Of a DNA stretch of 64,000 nucleotides, positions 43,732 to 55,456 are shown in pieces. The stretch's first letter is position 1. Each line of letters opens with the position of its first letter. The notes under the pieces are model-generated. The model made no database searches. It saw only the letters and a program-made list of their open reading frames with translations, and was not told where the DNA came from. The DNA is taken from assembly GCA_001972305.1 (NCBI GenBank), contig BDDD01005821.1, positions 1 to 64,000 on the forward strand. Direction: 5' to 3'. This stretch comes from Cephalotus follicularis. Its lineage: Eukaryota > Streptophyta > Magnoliopsida > Oxalidales > Cephalotaceae. Position numbers and translations under genes: made by a program.

Positions 43732-45671
43732 AGAGGGACCATACACCACTCCATCCAGTGGGACGTCGGGACGCAGAGAAGAGACCCAGTTCCTGCAGGC
43801 ATAGAAGCTCCGGCGAAAGTACTCGGCTGCTTCCTCGAACACAGCCTCCTCGAACTCATCCGAGATTTTGAACTCCTCCATGGAGGATCTCAACAACTGC
43901 TTGAACTCCTCTGAGCCTTTGAAGTCTGCCACAGCCTTGTGTTGCTCCCTCTTCAGCAGTTCCTAATCTATCCTCTGCTGGCGAATAAGCTTCGCCTCCA
44001 GCTCCTGGAACTTCTTCCTGGTGTGTTCCAGCTCTGCCACCATCTCCTTCCTGTCGGCCCTCTCCTCCTCCAGGTCCTAAACTGCTTGCTTCTTCTCCTC
44101 AACCAAGGACTCCTGAACTTTGAGAACCTCGTTCAGTTGAGCTTGGGCCGAGCGGGCAGTTTCCTCCAACGTAGTCATGCTCGCCCTTAGCTCCCTGTCC
44201 CTGGCCACTACGGCAGAGAAGTTGTCCACCAGCAGTTGAGTGTTGTTGAGAACCTGTCAAAGGAACATATATATCAATAACTGTGGAGAGCAAAAACATA
44301 AGAAAAATCAAGGCAATGAGAAAAAGATAGTTTACCCTCAAGTTGCTCCGTAGGCACTGGGTTACCAACTGCTCGTTGGACCATTTCTCCCTTGCTTCCA
44401 TCTCCAAGGGGAAGAAGACCAGACGACTGACCGCCTGGGGGACCCCAGGAGCATTCAGGTGCAGCTTGGTGCAATCCATGTCCTCAAACTCGTTCAGCAA
44501 GTCCTCTGCCTCCCGAGTTGGAGGTATGATGATTGGATCCTGCGAGCTCGCTCCGAGGGCAGTGATGTCCTCGACCTCCTTCCCCTTTTTGGTTCCCTCA
44601 ATAGCCTTCCCCTTCCTGTTCCTCTTCATCAGAGGAACGGGCTCGTCAGCAGGGGAGGTTTCGTCTGCAGACCTTTTGCTTACCTCCCTCCTCTTCTCGG
44701 CAGCAACAGTAGGTATCCTGACAGGTGGAGGAGTCTTGGTTTGTGGCCTTGACCCCTCAGCTACGGTGGACTTCCCCTTTTGCCTTGGTCCACCTACAGC
44801 AGGGGTCTTCCTCTTGTCAATGGCCTTTAGGATGGCGGAGAAGTCACGGTGAGGAGCCATAGCTGAAAGGAGACATGAAGAGTAAGGTCAGAGATTCAAA
44901 GCACAATAAAAATGAAAATAACACTAAATTAAGGAATGGAGGAGACAAAGGCTTTATACAGCTTTCCTCCGACATTGGGGGCAGAGGACTATCTTGATCT
45001 CCCTCTCCCTCTGAGATATCCACCTCGGATCCGTCCAAACGAGATCCTTCTCCAAGGACCACACTTAGTCCAGCCTGGAGTAGACGATCCTCACTTACGG
45101 TGGAGTTTACATCCTCTGGCTCAAGGGCCAAGAGTTTATCAAGGCTGACCTTCTCTGCCGAGGTCAGACGAGACCTCCTATTCAGAGATTTCGTGTCCAG
45201 AGAATCGCACCAGGGAGAGGGAGTGAACCCTTCGAAGTCCTTTATCAAAAAGTACCTCTTCCTCCAGTTTTTATGGACTTGGTAGGGTTGAGGAGAAGTT
45301 TCTTCACCCCAGAACGAGACTTGAAAAAATACCCACTCGTTTTAGGGGTGGCCGAGAGGACATGGAACTCTTTGAAAAGGTTCACTGTTCCGTCCACCTC
45401 GAACTCTATACACTTGACGAGGAAGCCGATCATAAAGCTCCAAGACTGAGGTTGAAGAAGTGAGGGATGAAGACTAAAGTTTATTAACATAGAGATGGAA
45501 AAGGAGGGAATTGGAACCCTCAGACCATGAGAGAGAGCCCCTTCGAAGATGACAAAGAGACCTTCTCTGCTCATGGTAACCATCTGAGGATCCGAGGGAA
45601 GGCAGTAGGTTAGCCCACGAGGAAAGTTATACCTCTCAGAGAGCTTTTTCACCTCAGCACGACTGAGGGTG
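43732..45671. repeat. Tandem duplication in T2, copy 1 (offset 1941 bp)
   Basis: The text from 43733 recurs at 45674 with only a few substitutions; examples lie at 45317/47258 and 45431/47372. The frameshift of the antisense gene is present in both copies, so it preceded the duplication. Confidence 0.95.
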
Positions 45672-45672
45672 C

Positions 45673-47613
45673 AGAGGGACCATACACCACTCCATCCAGT
45701 GGGACGTCGGGACGCAGAGAAGAGACCCAGTTCCTGCAGGCATAGAAGCTCCGGCGAAAGTACTCGGCTGCTTCCTCGAACACAGCCTCCTCGAACTCAT
45801 CCGAGATTTTGAACTCCTCCATGGAGGATCTCAACAACTGCTTGAACTCCTCTGAGCCTTTGAAGTCTGCCACAGCCTTGTGTTGCTCCCTCTTCAGCAG
45901 TTCCTAATCTATCCTCTGCTGGCGAATAAGCTTCGCCTCCAGCTCCTGGAACTTCTTCCTGGTGTGTTCCAGCTCTGCCACCATCTCCTTCCTGTCGGCC
46001 CTCTCCTCCTCCAGGTCCTAAACTGCTTGCTTCTTCTCCTCAACCAAGGACTCCTGAACTTTGAGAACCTCGTTCAGTTGAGCTTGGGCCGAGCGGGCAG
46101 TTTCCTCCAACGTAGTCATGCTCGCCCTTAGCTCCCTGTCCCTGGCCACTACGGCAGAGAAGTTGTCCACCAGCAGTTGAGTGTTGTTGAGAACCTGTCA
46201 AAGGAACATATATATCAATAACTGTGGAGAGCAAAAACATAAGAAAAATCAAGGCAATGAGAAAAAGATAGTTTACCCTCAAGTTGCTCCGTAGGCACTG
46301 GGTTACCAACTGCTCGTTGGACCATTTCTCCCTTGCTTCCATCTCCAAGGGGAAGAAGACCAGACGACTGACCGCCTGGGGGACCCCAGGAGCATTCAGG
46401 TGCAGCTTGGTGCAATCCATGTCCTCAAACTCGTTCAGCAAGTCCTCTGCCTCCCGAGTTGGAGGTATGATGATTGGATCCTGCGAGCTCGCTCCGAGGG
46501 CAGTGATGTCCTCGACCTCCTTCCCCTTTTTGGTTCCCTCAATAGCCTTCCCCTTCCTGTTCCTCTTCATCAGAGGAACGGGCTCGTCAGCAGGGGAGGT
46601 TTCGTCTGCAGACCTTTTGCTTACCTCCCTCCTCTTCTCGGCAGCAACAGTAGGTATCCTGACAGGTGGAGGAGTCTTGGTTTGTGGCCTTGACCCCTCA
46701 GCTACGGTGGACTTCCCCTTTTGCCTTGGTCCACCTACAGCAGGGGTCTTCCTCTTGTCAATGGCCTTTAGGATGGCGGAGAAGTCACGGTGAGGAGCCA
46801 TAGCTGAAAGGAGACATGAAGAGTAAGGTCAGAGATTCAAAGCACAATAAAAATGAAAATAACACTAAATTAAGGAATGGAGGAGACAAAGGCTTTATAC
46901 AGCTTTCCTCCGACATTGGGGGCAGAGGACTATCTTGATCTCCCTCTCCCTCTGAGATATCCACCTCGGATCCGTCCAAACGAGATCCTTCTCCAAGGAC
47001 CACACTTAGTCCAGCCTGGAGTAGACGATCCTCACTTACGGTGGAGTTTACATCCTCTGGCTCAAGGGCCAAGAGTTTATCAAGGCTGACCTTCTCTGCC
47101 GAGGTCAGACGAGACCTCCTATTCAGAGATTTCGTGTCCAGAGAATCGCACCAGGGAGAGGGAGTGAACCCTTCGAAGTCCTTTATCAAAAAGTACCTCT
47201 TCCTCCAGTTTTTATGGACTTGGTAGGGTTGAGGAGAAGTTTCTTCACCCCAGAACAAGACTTGAAAAAATACCCACTCGTTTTAGGGGTGGCCGAGAGG
47301 ACATGGAACTCTTTGAAAAGGTTCACTGTTCCGTCCACCTCGAACTCTATACACTTGACGAGGAAGCCAATCAAAAAGCTCCAAGACTGAGGTTGAAGAA
47401 GTGAGGGATGAAGACTAAAGTTTATTAACATAGAGATGGAAAAGGAGAGAATTGGAACCCTCAGACCATGAGAGAGAGCCCCTTCAAAGATGACAAAGAG
47501 ACCTTCTCTGCTCATGGTAACCATCTGAGGATCCGAGGGAAGGCAGTAGGTTAGCCCACGAGGAAAGTTATACCTCTCAGAGAGCTTTTTCACCTCAGCA
47601 CGACTGAGGGTGA
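45673..47613. repeat. Tandem duplication in T2, copy 2
   Basis: Second copy of the unit at 43732-45671. Past 47613 the single-copy text continues into the true 5' end of the antisense gene. Confidence 0.95.
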
Positions 47614-48007
47614 TCACCCCAAAATAACTTACAGAAGAATGAGGATTAGCCCCGGCGGTGGGAGCAGCAGGGTAACCCACCGCCGCCCCAAGGCTACCTA
47701 CAACACCAAGTGGTCTCTCGGCGATGGCAATCACCATGGCCAAGGGCTCAACTGCTAGGGGAGAAGAAGAAGAAGACCCACTGGACTGTTCTTGACTAGC
47801 CATAAATTCAAGACAAGGAAGAAGAAACTGCAAAAGGAAACTAGGAACGACCTAGAACGGCGAAAAGATGACAAAAACTTACCAAAGATTTTAATGGAGA
47901 GTGGTGAAATAGGGTTCTGAAAGCACAGTGAACTTGGAAAGCTTTCAACGATGATAAGAGTACTGGAATTTAGAGGAGAGAAAAGTTTGTTTTGAGAAGA
48001 ATACAAC

Positions 48008-48015
48008 CTTTTATA
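48008..48015 (-). promoter_or_regulatory. TATA box of the antisense gene in T2
   Basis: Minus-strand TATAAAAG, about 205 bases upstream of the ATG at 47803, matching the arrangement in T1. Confidence 0.68.
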
Positions 48016-48408
48016 GACCCCCACCTCGGATCCTGGCCCTCCACCTCACACAAGATCTAATGGTTAAGAAGCAAACCGTCAAGTCATACACGGGAAACGA
48101 AGCGACAGAAGCGGGAAATGCTCGGCTAACGCCACGTGTAAAACATATCCAATACGCTACTTGATTGTAATGATTTGGGCTCGCGACACGAGGCCCGTTG
48201 GCTGGGACAGATGCAGACAAGGAGGTAGGCTTCGATCCTTTACTAAGGCATATTCAGCTTTACGCAGAGGATCATCCAAAGCAATACTTTAGATCTCAGC
48301 TAACTCGCGAATGGGAAAACTAGCAGGAAGCTCTGAAGAGGAGTCTGGCCTGAGCTACGGCTCTCAACTCTGATCCTCCTCCTCTGACCAAGGCCAGAGA
48401 AGAAGGAC

Positions 48409-48420
48409 AAGGGGGGCATA
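48409..48420 (+). promoter_or_regulatory. Polypurine tract of T2
   Basis: AGGGGGGCATA lies directly before the 3' LTR start TGATATAGG at 48421. Confidence 0.88.
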
Positions 48421-49449
48421 TGATATAGGAAAAAATCTGTTTATATTAAGAAGGACACATGTCCTCCTTTGATAAAACCACGTGTCCAGAGGTCTCTTTT
48501 TTGAAGCTCACACGAATAAGGATCAGAGGAGGCTTAGTAAGGCGACTCACAGTAGCAATTCAGTAAACCCTAGCCAAACACGAGGGCCGAGGAGAGCTAG
48601 CTTAACCAAGGGCGCACCACCGGACGACTAAGCCAAGGACCCCCTCTGCCAAGGAGTTTACTTAGGGTACAGACCAGAGGACCTCCTTCAGGGCATCAGT
48701 GCCGAGGACGTCCTCTACCCGGAGTGTCTATCGGACACATAGCAGAGGATGTGCCCCCACTGCACGGATACCGAGGACTTTCTCCTCGACGGTATCCAGA
48801 AAGACCTCATCCTCGGATGTATGGTAGAGGACCCGGCGTCCTAAACGTGCACCACTGAGGAAGCACAAGAAGATGAAGAACCAAGAGCGAAAGGGGAAAC
48901 AAGAGGCACGTCACCTCGGCAACTGTACCATGGTTCACTTCCTTAGCAGCCCTGTGGCAGAGGACCCCCACTTCGTTTATGGGATAAGGGCATGAAATCT
49001 GCCTGATTTCGTGGGATTTGCCTTCATCTAAATAAGGAAGTAGTGATATAACGAACTATCAGTAAGGGAAGTGGTGAGATATCTGGCGGAGATCAAGGGG
49101 AATGACCGAGATCCTCGGCATTTCCTTAGGGAATAGCTATCACCTCCTTATTCCACGCTCTAGCAATTACAGTCCAGCACTATAAATACTAGTTCAACAG
49201 ACTTAACAAAGGTCAACCATTTTTACTCTGAAAATAACCTTGTTTCCACTATGCAAAGGCCTAACTTGAGCGTCGGAGTGTCACCAGGAGAACAACCTCC
49301 TGGACCTTCAACGTGTTTGTTCCTCTGTGCAGGGAAAGTATTAACAGCCATCTACTACCTTCTCCTCGGAGCATTATAGCAGCGTTTCCTTAAACAAATC
49401 AAGCCCTTACACGTGGGGTACTGTTGAGGGAAGTATTTTTGCATCAACA
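48421..49449 (+). repeat. 3' LTR of T2 (1029 bp)
   Basis: It runs TGATATAGGAAAAAATC...GCATCAACA and is followed by EPRV leader sequence. TATA box CTATAAATAC at 49180-49189. Confidence 0.92.
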
Positions 49450-49866
49450 GTGATAAAGTAAAGCCAAAATTAAAGAAGAAAGTAGAAGCATATATAGTTT
49501 CAAACAAAGACTGGAATTTAAATACAGAATTGAAATACTAATTATAGTGACTGAAAGTATATAAATAAATTAAAATTGCTGGGGACCAGATAACTGGAAG
49601 GACCAGATAACTGGAATAAAGTAAATTAATTGAAAGCAAATGATATGAAGAAGTGAAATGGAAAAGGTTCTACACTGGCGGGACGCAGTCCTCTTGTAGA
49701 TGGGTCTTTTCAATACTGAAAGTAAATGGCTGAATTTAAAAGTTTAAGGCCACCACTCTGTCAGGCGGTACAACCGTCCTTATCGATGGGTCTTAAACAA
49801 AATAAAATAAAATATTTAAATTAACTTTCTCCACACTGTCAGACGGATTAACCGATCATGTCGATG
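49450..49866 (-). other. Pararetrovirus leader, copy I, right part
   Basis: It matches 56832-57415 of copy II with an internal deletion. Three of the four ~80-bp-spaced leader modules described at 57119-57403 are present (about 49671, 49750 and 49831). At about 49866 it is joined to a different part of the virus, the movement-protein downstream region. Confidence 0.82.
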
Positions 49867-50757
49867 GATAAGTTAAAATTTTTCTTTTTCAAAATATTTT
49901 TTATTTTCTTGTTGATTTTTATAAATTGGTAAATAATCGAAAAACATAACATGAGCTTTGATTTTAATCATGTACTCATACCATGCTGTTCGAATATTAT
50001 TTTGTTCAATTTCTGAATATTTTTGAAAGAATCTATACTTTTTTCGTAAATATTTTTCTTGAAGAAAATATTTTCTTATTAAATCTTTATTAATTTTAAA
50101 TGGTTCATCAATTATAATTGTCATAAGTTGAGAATGAGGTTTCATCTCATAATATGTTGGGGAAATAGGTTCATTAATATCTTGAAAATCATGAGAATTT
50201 TGAGAATCACTTTGCGTATAAATTCCTTTTAAAATACTTGACTGGCTTGAAATTTCGGATAATTTAGTTTTTGTATCAAAATAATTTGTTTTTTCAGATC
50301 TAATACTAGAAGTTGAAGCTCTATGTGGTTGAAATTCATAATTTTTATCTAATCTTTCATCACAAATATTTAAATAATTAAAATTTTCTTTTAAGCCTTC
50401 TGGTGTTGAATGGGTTTTGATATTTTTATCAAACCTAATTTTTACTAATCCTTCTTCATTTTGAGTAATTGAGTGTAAATAAGTATTTTCGATATTTTCT
50501 TGGTTAGGAGCAATAGTATAGGATTGTATGGACCAATCCTCAGGAATATTGATATCATTCCATTTAATTTTTTATGGGATTAAAATGTTTGAATCATTTG
50601 TGACACATTTCATCATTGTTGTTTCACCCTTTGACAAATTTACTAACGATTTTGGACAAATCGAATTAGTAGCTTTGTGGTGAACATGATGAATTATAGC
50701 AATAATTTCATATCCAAGATAAGGATTAAACTTGGCAGTTGTTTTATAAGGTGCAAA
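49867..50757 (-). pseudogene. Pararetrovirus movement protein and downstream segment, copy II
   Basis: It reads from the movement protein middle (50757) through the linker to the segment equivalent to 28039-28386, ending at 49873. It spans without interruption the point where T1 entered copy I (50260-50290). One TAA lies near 50570 in the movement protein. It is followed to the right by pararetrovirus text in the opposite orientation. Confidence 0.8.
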
Positions 50758-51255
50758 AACATTGGGTTCAAAAGAAAATTAACAAGGCAAGGATTAAATT
50801 GCTATTGTTCTGGAAAATCCAAGAGAAACATCAACCAAATTTATCAATCTGATAGAAAGAATAACTTATCAAAAATGGCATATTAACATTACTATCACAA
50901 TACAAGATTCTTTTAAACTCCAAACAACTTCCCTGATAGATTCAGGTTCACAAATGAATTGTATACAAGAAGGATTAATTCCAACAAAGTATTTCGAAAA
51001 AACTAAACAAATGTTGTCTACTGCAAATGGTGAAAACCTTAGAGTAAATTTCAAAGTTACTGATTTTCATATCTGTAACGAAGGTATTTGCATTAAACAA
51101 TCATTTATTCTAGTTAGAGATTTAGACATAGGAATAATCCTAGGTCAACCATTTTTAGAAATTATTAAACCATTTAAAGTAAAAACTGAAGGAATTACGA
51201 CAAAAATATTTCAACAAAAAATTCTATTTAATTTCAATGAAAACCTCCACAAAAG
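50758..51255 (+). pseudogene. Inverted pararetrovirus protease fragment
   Basis: About 25 bases of movement-protein text (KLTRQGLN) in plus orientation are joined near 50787 to the protease region, open at 50954-51268. The active-site tract lies just upstream and reads LIDSGSQMNCIQEGLIP, and the later GIILGQPFLEI tract is intact here, unlike copy I. The fragment is cut at about 51255 where T3 sequence begins. The orientation is opposite to every other EPRV segment in the window. Confidence 0.85.
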
Positions 51256-51780
51256 GTTAGTGATTTGAGCTAAGTTAAAAGTTCTAAGGAACTATCAGCA
51301 CATATATACACTCAACGCTCAAACACACGAGGAACCAGTTGAAGATGAAGTCCGAAAAGGCAAAGCTCATTTTACTTATATTTTTGTTAAGTTACTTAAG
51401 CTTTTTTGGAGTCAAGTGTTCATTTGTTCGAGAAGTCAGAGGTCACCTTGAAGAAAAAATTCCTAAGGGAATTAATAATAAGTACAAGTATGCAGAGGTT
51501 AACCACAAAACAAGAAAAATTTAAGTCAAGATCAAAGAATGAAGAAAGTTCTTTTCCTAATGCCTGGAAGAGATTACAAGAGTTTCGCTATTAATATTCT
51601 TTAAGTCTCTTTAAGTTCTTCTGGAGGAGTGTCTGCTTCTACGAGAAGTCAGAGATCCCAAGGGGCAAAATCCCTAAGGGGATTGTAAACATACATGCTA
51701 AGTGTAAACACAACAAGCCCACAATGCAAAAAAGTAAAGACAACAGAGGATGCAAAAATTTCTCTTCATTCATGTATGGA
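51256..51780 (+). repeat. Degenerate tandem repeats of T3
   Basis: About three units (near 51256-51400, 51400-51600, 51610-51780) share a CGAGAAGTCAGAG box, the core CCTAAGGGAATT or CCTAAGGGGATT, and an A-rich tail. The order matches T2 and the reverse of T1's 3' UTR. Confidence 0.68.
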
Positions 51781-52333
51781 AGATTACAAGTACAAGAAGA
51801 GAGAAGTCATTACAAAGAAAGAAAGAAAAAGCTAAGCTAAGGCTGGAGGATCAGAGGAAGCTGCATCTTGAGGAGGAGGAGGCACAAAAGGTTCAACTTG
51901 AGGAGGTTGAGGAGTTGCGAGGTCTGCAGCAGGATCATCAGAGGCAGGCAGGACTTCTGGTTCCTCTTATCCAACTCCTTGTCCAGCATTCCTTTCCAAG
52001 GCCTCCTCGGCTTTTGCCTCCTCAGCTTCGTACCCGTCTGGATAATAATCGAAGGCCTTAGCAGCTGAGCAGTAGGCGACCTCTTCCAGGGAAACCTCTG
52101 GGTGCAGAGTCTTGACCCAATTCTTGCAAGTATAAAATAGTATTCGACAGATTCCTTGAAGACCTCCTCGCCAAAGGCCTCAGAAGCTTTGAAGTCCTCC
52201 ACGGAGGCTTCCATCAGGCTAAGGAATTCATCAGAGGACCTAAACTCATAAAGGGCATCCTCCACAGCCTTGGATTTTTCCTCCTCACGCCTCTTCATGG
52301 CCTCCTCATACTTACTCAAGGTCACATCGTGCT

Positions 52334-52978
52334 GCTTCTGAAGAGATTGGAACAGATATTGAGCCTTGGCAAGATCTTTTTGTGATTGATCCTTCTCCAG
52401 CACAGCTCTGTTTTTCTCCTCCACAGTGGCCTCTTGAGCCTTGAGGACCTCCTCCAATTGAGCCTTGGCGATCCGAGAAGTTTCCTTCTCCTCCATCACC
52501 TCCAAACTCAGCTTGTCGCACCTCTCAAAGATGATTGAGTAGTTCTCAACCAAGAGGTGGTGGTTATTCAAAGCCTGCAAAGAAAAATGAAGTTAGAATA
52601 GAAAATACAGAGGTACAAAACACACAGTCAGAGGATCTTCCTTTACCTCAAACTGGCTTCGCAGTGAATTATGGATGAGGTCCTTGTTGGACCAGTCCTC
52701 CCTCTCCTGCAGCTCGTCCGGGAAAAGACAGAGAGAGCTAAGGGCAAAAGGCACCCCCTGCGTGTTCAGAGAAGAGGAGCCCTTCGCAACCACCTCTATC
52801 TCTTCAATCATCCTCTCCACATCCCGAGAAGGAGGCAGGATGATAGGGACGTCAGAGGTACGGCAGAGGATGGAGTCCATCTCGACCTCGGTGATGAGCC
52901 TCCCCCTTTTGCTTGGGGGACGAGGAAGTTTGTCAGAGGAACGTTCGCTGACAGGGCGTTTGGCCCCTTTATCTTTGT
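52334..52978. repeat. Tandem duplication in T3, copy 1 (unit 645 bp)
   Basis: The text recurs at an offset of 645 with a few substitutions, for example near 52739/53384 and 52793/53438. Confidence 0.93.
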
Positions 52979-53623
52979 GCTTCTGCAGAGATTGGAACAG
53001 ATATTGAGCCTTGGCAAGATCTTTTTGTGATTGATCCTTCTCCAGCACAGCTCTGTTTTTCTCCTCCACAGTGGCCTCTTGAGCCTTGAGGACCTCCTCC
53101 AATTGAGCCTTGGCGATCCGAGAAGTTTCCTTCTCCTCCATCACCTCCAAACTCAGCTTGTCGCACCTCTCAAAGATGATTGAGTAGTTCTCAACCAAGA
53201 GGTGGTGGTTATTCAAAGCCTGCAAAGAAAAATGAAGTTAGAATAGAAAATACAGAGGTACAAAACACACAGTCAGAGGATCTTCCTTTACCTCAAACTG
53301 GCTTCGCAGTGAATTATGGATGAGGTCCTTGTTGGACCAGTCCTCCCTCTCCTGCAGCTCGTCCGGGAAAAGACAGAGAGAGCTGAGGGCAAACGGCACC
53401 CCCTGCGTGTTCAGAGAAGAGGAGCCCTTCGCAACCGCCTCTATCTCTTCAATCATCCTCTCCACATCCCGAGAAGGAGGCAGGATGATAGGGACGTCAG
53501 AGGTACGGCAGAGGATGGAGTCCATCTCGACCTCGGTGATGAGCCTCCCCCTTTTGCTTGGGGGACGAGGAAGTTTGTCAGAGGAACGTTCGCTGACAGG
53601 GCGTTTGGCCCCTTTATCTTTCA
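52979..53623. repeat. Tandem duplication in T3, copy 2
   Basis: Second copy of the unit at 52334-52978; beyond 53623 the gene continues in single copy. Confidence 0.93.
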
Positions 53624-55048
53624 CCGCGGCCTTCTTCAGTTGTTTGGCCCCAACCGCGATAGCCTTGGCCCTTTGCTTGGCCCCCTCGGCAGCCATCTGT
53701 TTAGCTGCTTCCTCGGCAGCCTTTTGTTTAGCTGCCACCTCGGCAGCCTTTTGTTTCTCTGCAGCAGCAGAGGTGGACTTAGAGCCCTTGGTGGCATTGA
53801 ACAGAGCATCGAACCCTCACCGAGAAGACATAGCTGTGCAAGCAGAGATCGATAATGTCAGTGACTTAAAATTGAACTACAAGATTATAAATTTGAAGAC
53901 AAGAAAGACGGAGGAGATGAAAGCTTTATACAGTTTTCCCCTATCTCTTGGGGCATGGATTGGACTGGGGAGCCCTCGTCCCCTGAGGCTTCCTCGTCCT
54001 CGGCCGAGTGTGACTCTTGGCTTGGAGCAACACTTAGCCCAGCCCGGAGCAGACGCTCCTCAACCACGACAGAGTTCACCTCCTCGGGTTCCAAGTGGAT
54101 GAGCTTGTCGAAGTCCAGGTTCTCGGCCGTTGTCAGTATGGGCCTCCTATTGAGACGTGTGGTCTCCAGGGAGTCACGCCACACAGGGGGGGTGAACCCT
54201 TCAAAATTTTTGATGAGGAAGTACCTCTTCCTCCAATTCTTAATGGACTGAGTTGGTTTGGTGAGAAGTTTTGTTATGCCAGGACGTGACTTGAAAAAGT
54301 AGCCACGTTTCCCTGGCGAGGACGAGATGACGTGGAACTGTTTGAACAATCCCACTGTGGCGGTCACCTCGGACTCTTGACATCTAACGAGGAAACCTAT
54401 TATGAAGCTCCACGATTGTGGTTGGAGAAGAGAAGGGTGGACGGTAAATGCCTCCAAAATGGATAAGGCAAAAGAAGGAACAGGGTTCCTCAGACCATGA
54501 GTAAGAGCCCCTTCGAAGACAATGAAGAGGCCCTCTCTACTCTCTGTGACCATCCAAGGATCCTTGGGGAGACAAAATCTCAACCCAGAAGGGAAATTGA
54601 ACTTGGTAGTTAGTTCAACCACATCCTACTGAGAGAGAGCACTGACACCAAAGCCATCAGGGGCAGAGGAGTCAGCCTCGGTGACGGGAAGGGTTGGTTC
54701 ACCCACTGCAGCCCCCCAAGCTACCCTCAGATGGAAGGGGACTCTCAGCAGGGGGGATCACCATAGCCAGGGGCTCAACCTCCAAGGGAGGAGAAACCCT
54801 AGCAGTGCGTTTGGTTCTGGCCATCTAGGTCGAGATAAACAAAGGAGATGGAGAAGAAGCACGAAGGAAAGACAAGAACCAGTTTAGAACAGTAAAAGAA
54901 TTATCAACTTACTCAAAAACTTGAACGAAGATTGGCAGGAAGACGAAGATTCAAGGTTGAAGGCACAAAAGAAACTAGAAATCTCAAACTCTCAGTTGTT
55001 GGCAAAAAGCAAGAAGGCGTAAAAGAGTGGCTAGGTGATTTTGGGTTT

Positions 55049-55056
55049 CTTTTATA
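55049..55056 (-). promoter_or_regulatory. TATA box of the antisense gene in T3
   Basis: Minus-strand TATAAAAG about 225 bases upstream of the ATG at 54824. A GTAAGT donor at 54912 lies between them. Confidence 0.66.
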
Positions 55057-55456
55057 GGCCCTGTTTTTAATCTTGACCCTCCATCTAGCGAAGATCCAAC
55101 GGTTAAGAAACCAACCGACATACCAAGCGCGGGAAACGAAGAGGCAGAGGCGGGAAACGCTCTGCTTGTGCCATGTGTGAAGTGTGCTTAATACGTTACT
55201 TGAATGTAATGATGTGGGTTCATAGCACGAGGTCCTTTAGATGGGACAGAAGAAGACAAGGGGGCAGGATTTGATCCTCTACCAAGACACACCCAACATT
55301 CTGCAAAAAATAATACAAGGCAGTCTTTGTTCTCGACTGGTTCATGAGAAGAGGATTAATTGCAAGCTTTGCAAAGGTGTATTGCCTGGGCCACGGCTCT
55401 CAACTCTGCTCCATCTCCTCTGACCACGGTCAGAGAACAAGGACCAGGGGGGCATA

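Larger units (their letters stand above)
43401..47803 (-). pseudogene. Antisense extra gene of T2, partly duplicated
   Basis: The ATG is at 47803, with TATAAAAG at 48008-48015. The first coding exon runs 47803-46901 with a one-base frameshift near 47200-47215 (KSIKTGG versus the expected KSIKNWR). Exon two begins at 46803 (acceptor CAG) and ends near 46285; exon three begins with LNNTQLLVDN. The coiled-coil exon has in-frame TAG codons. A 1941-bp tandem duplication (43732-45671 and 45673-47613) repeats the middle of the gene, so the 5' exon occurs once complete and once truncated. Domain content is as in T1: PF04195-like region, basic region, coiled coil. Confidence 0.85.
41079..49449 (+). 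mobile_element. T2: Tat-lineage retrotransposon with large internal deletions
   Basis: It lies between GGGAT (41074-41078) and GTGAT (49450-49454), a 5-bp target duplication with one mismatch; the EPRV reads on across it as shown by copy II at 56820-56840. The 5' LTR is truncated (41079-41948) and joined directly to RT. The pol fragment (41949-42969) ends in the second RNase H; integrase is missing. Then follow a tandem-repeat region, the antisense gene (minus), polypurine tract and complete 3' LTR (48421-49449). The orientation is opposite to T1. Confidence 0.93.
51837..54824 (-). pseudogene. Antisense extra gene of T3, partly duplicated
   Basis: The ATG at 54824 begins MARTKRTARVS. After several stops, 54622-53885 is open with the PF04195-like region (LPKDPWMVTESREGLFIVF, SLLQPQSWSFIIGFLVRC). 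The donor GTATAAAG is conserved. The next exon (53832 down) has a long alanine/lysine-rich stretch of short repeats (53640-53760: AAKQ-type units) absent from T1 and T2, then the common tract PIILPPSRDVERMIEE. A 645-bp duplication (52334-52978 and 52979-53623) repeats the coiled-coil start. The coiled coil continues to about 52100. It is the most diverged of the three copies. Confidence 0.82.
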
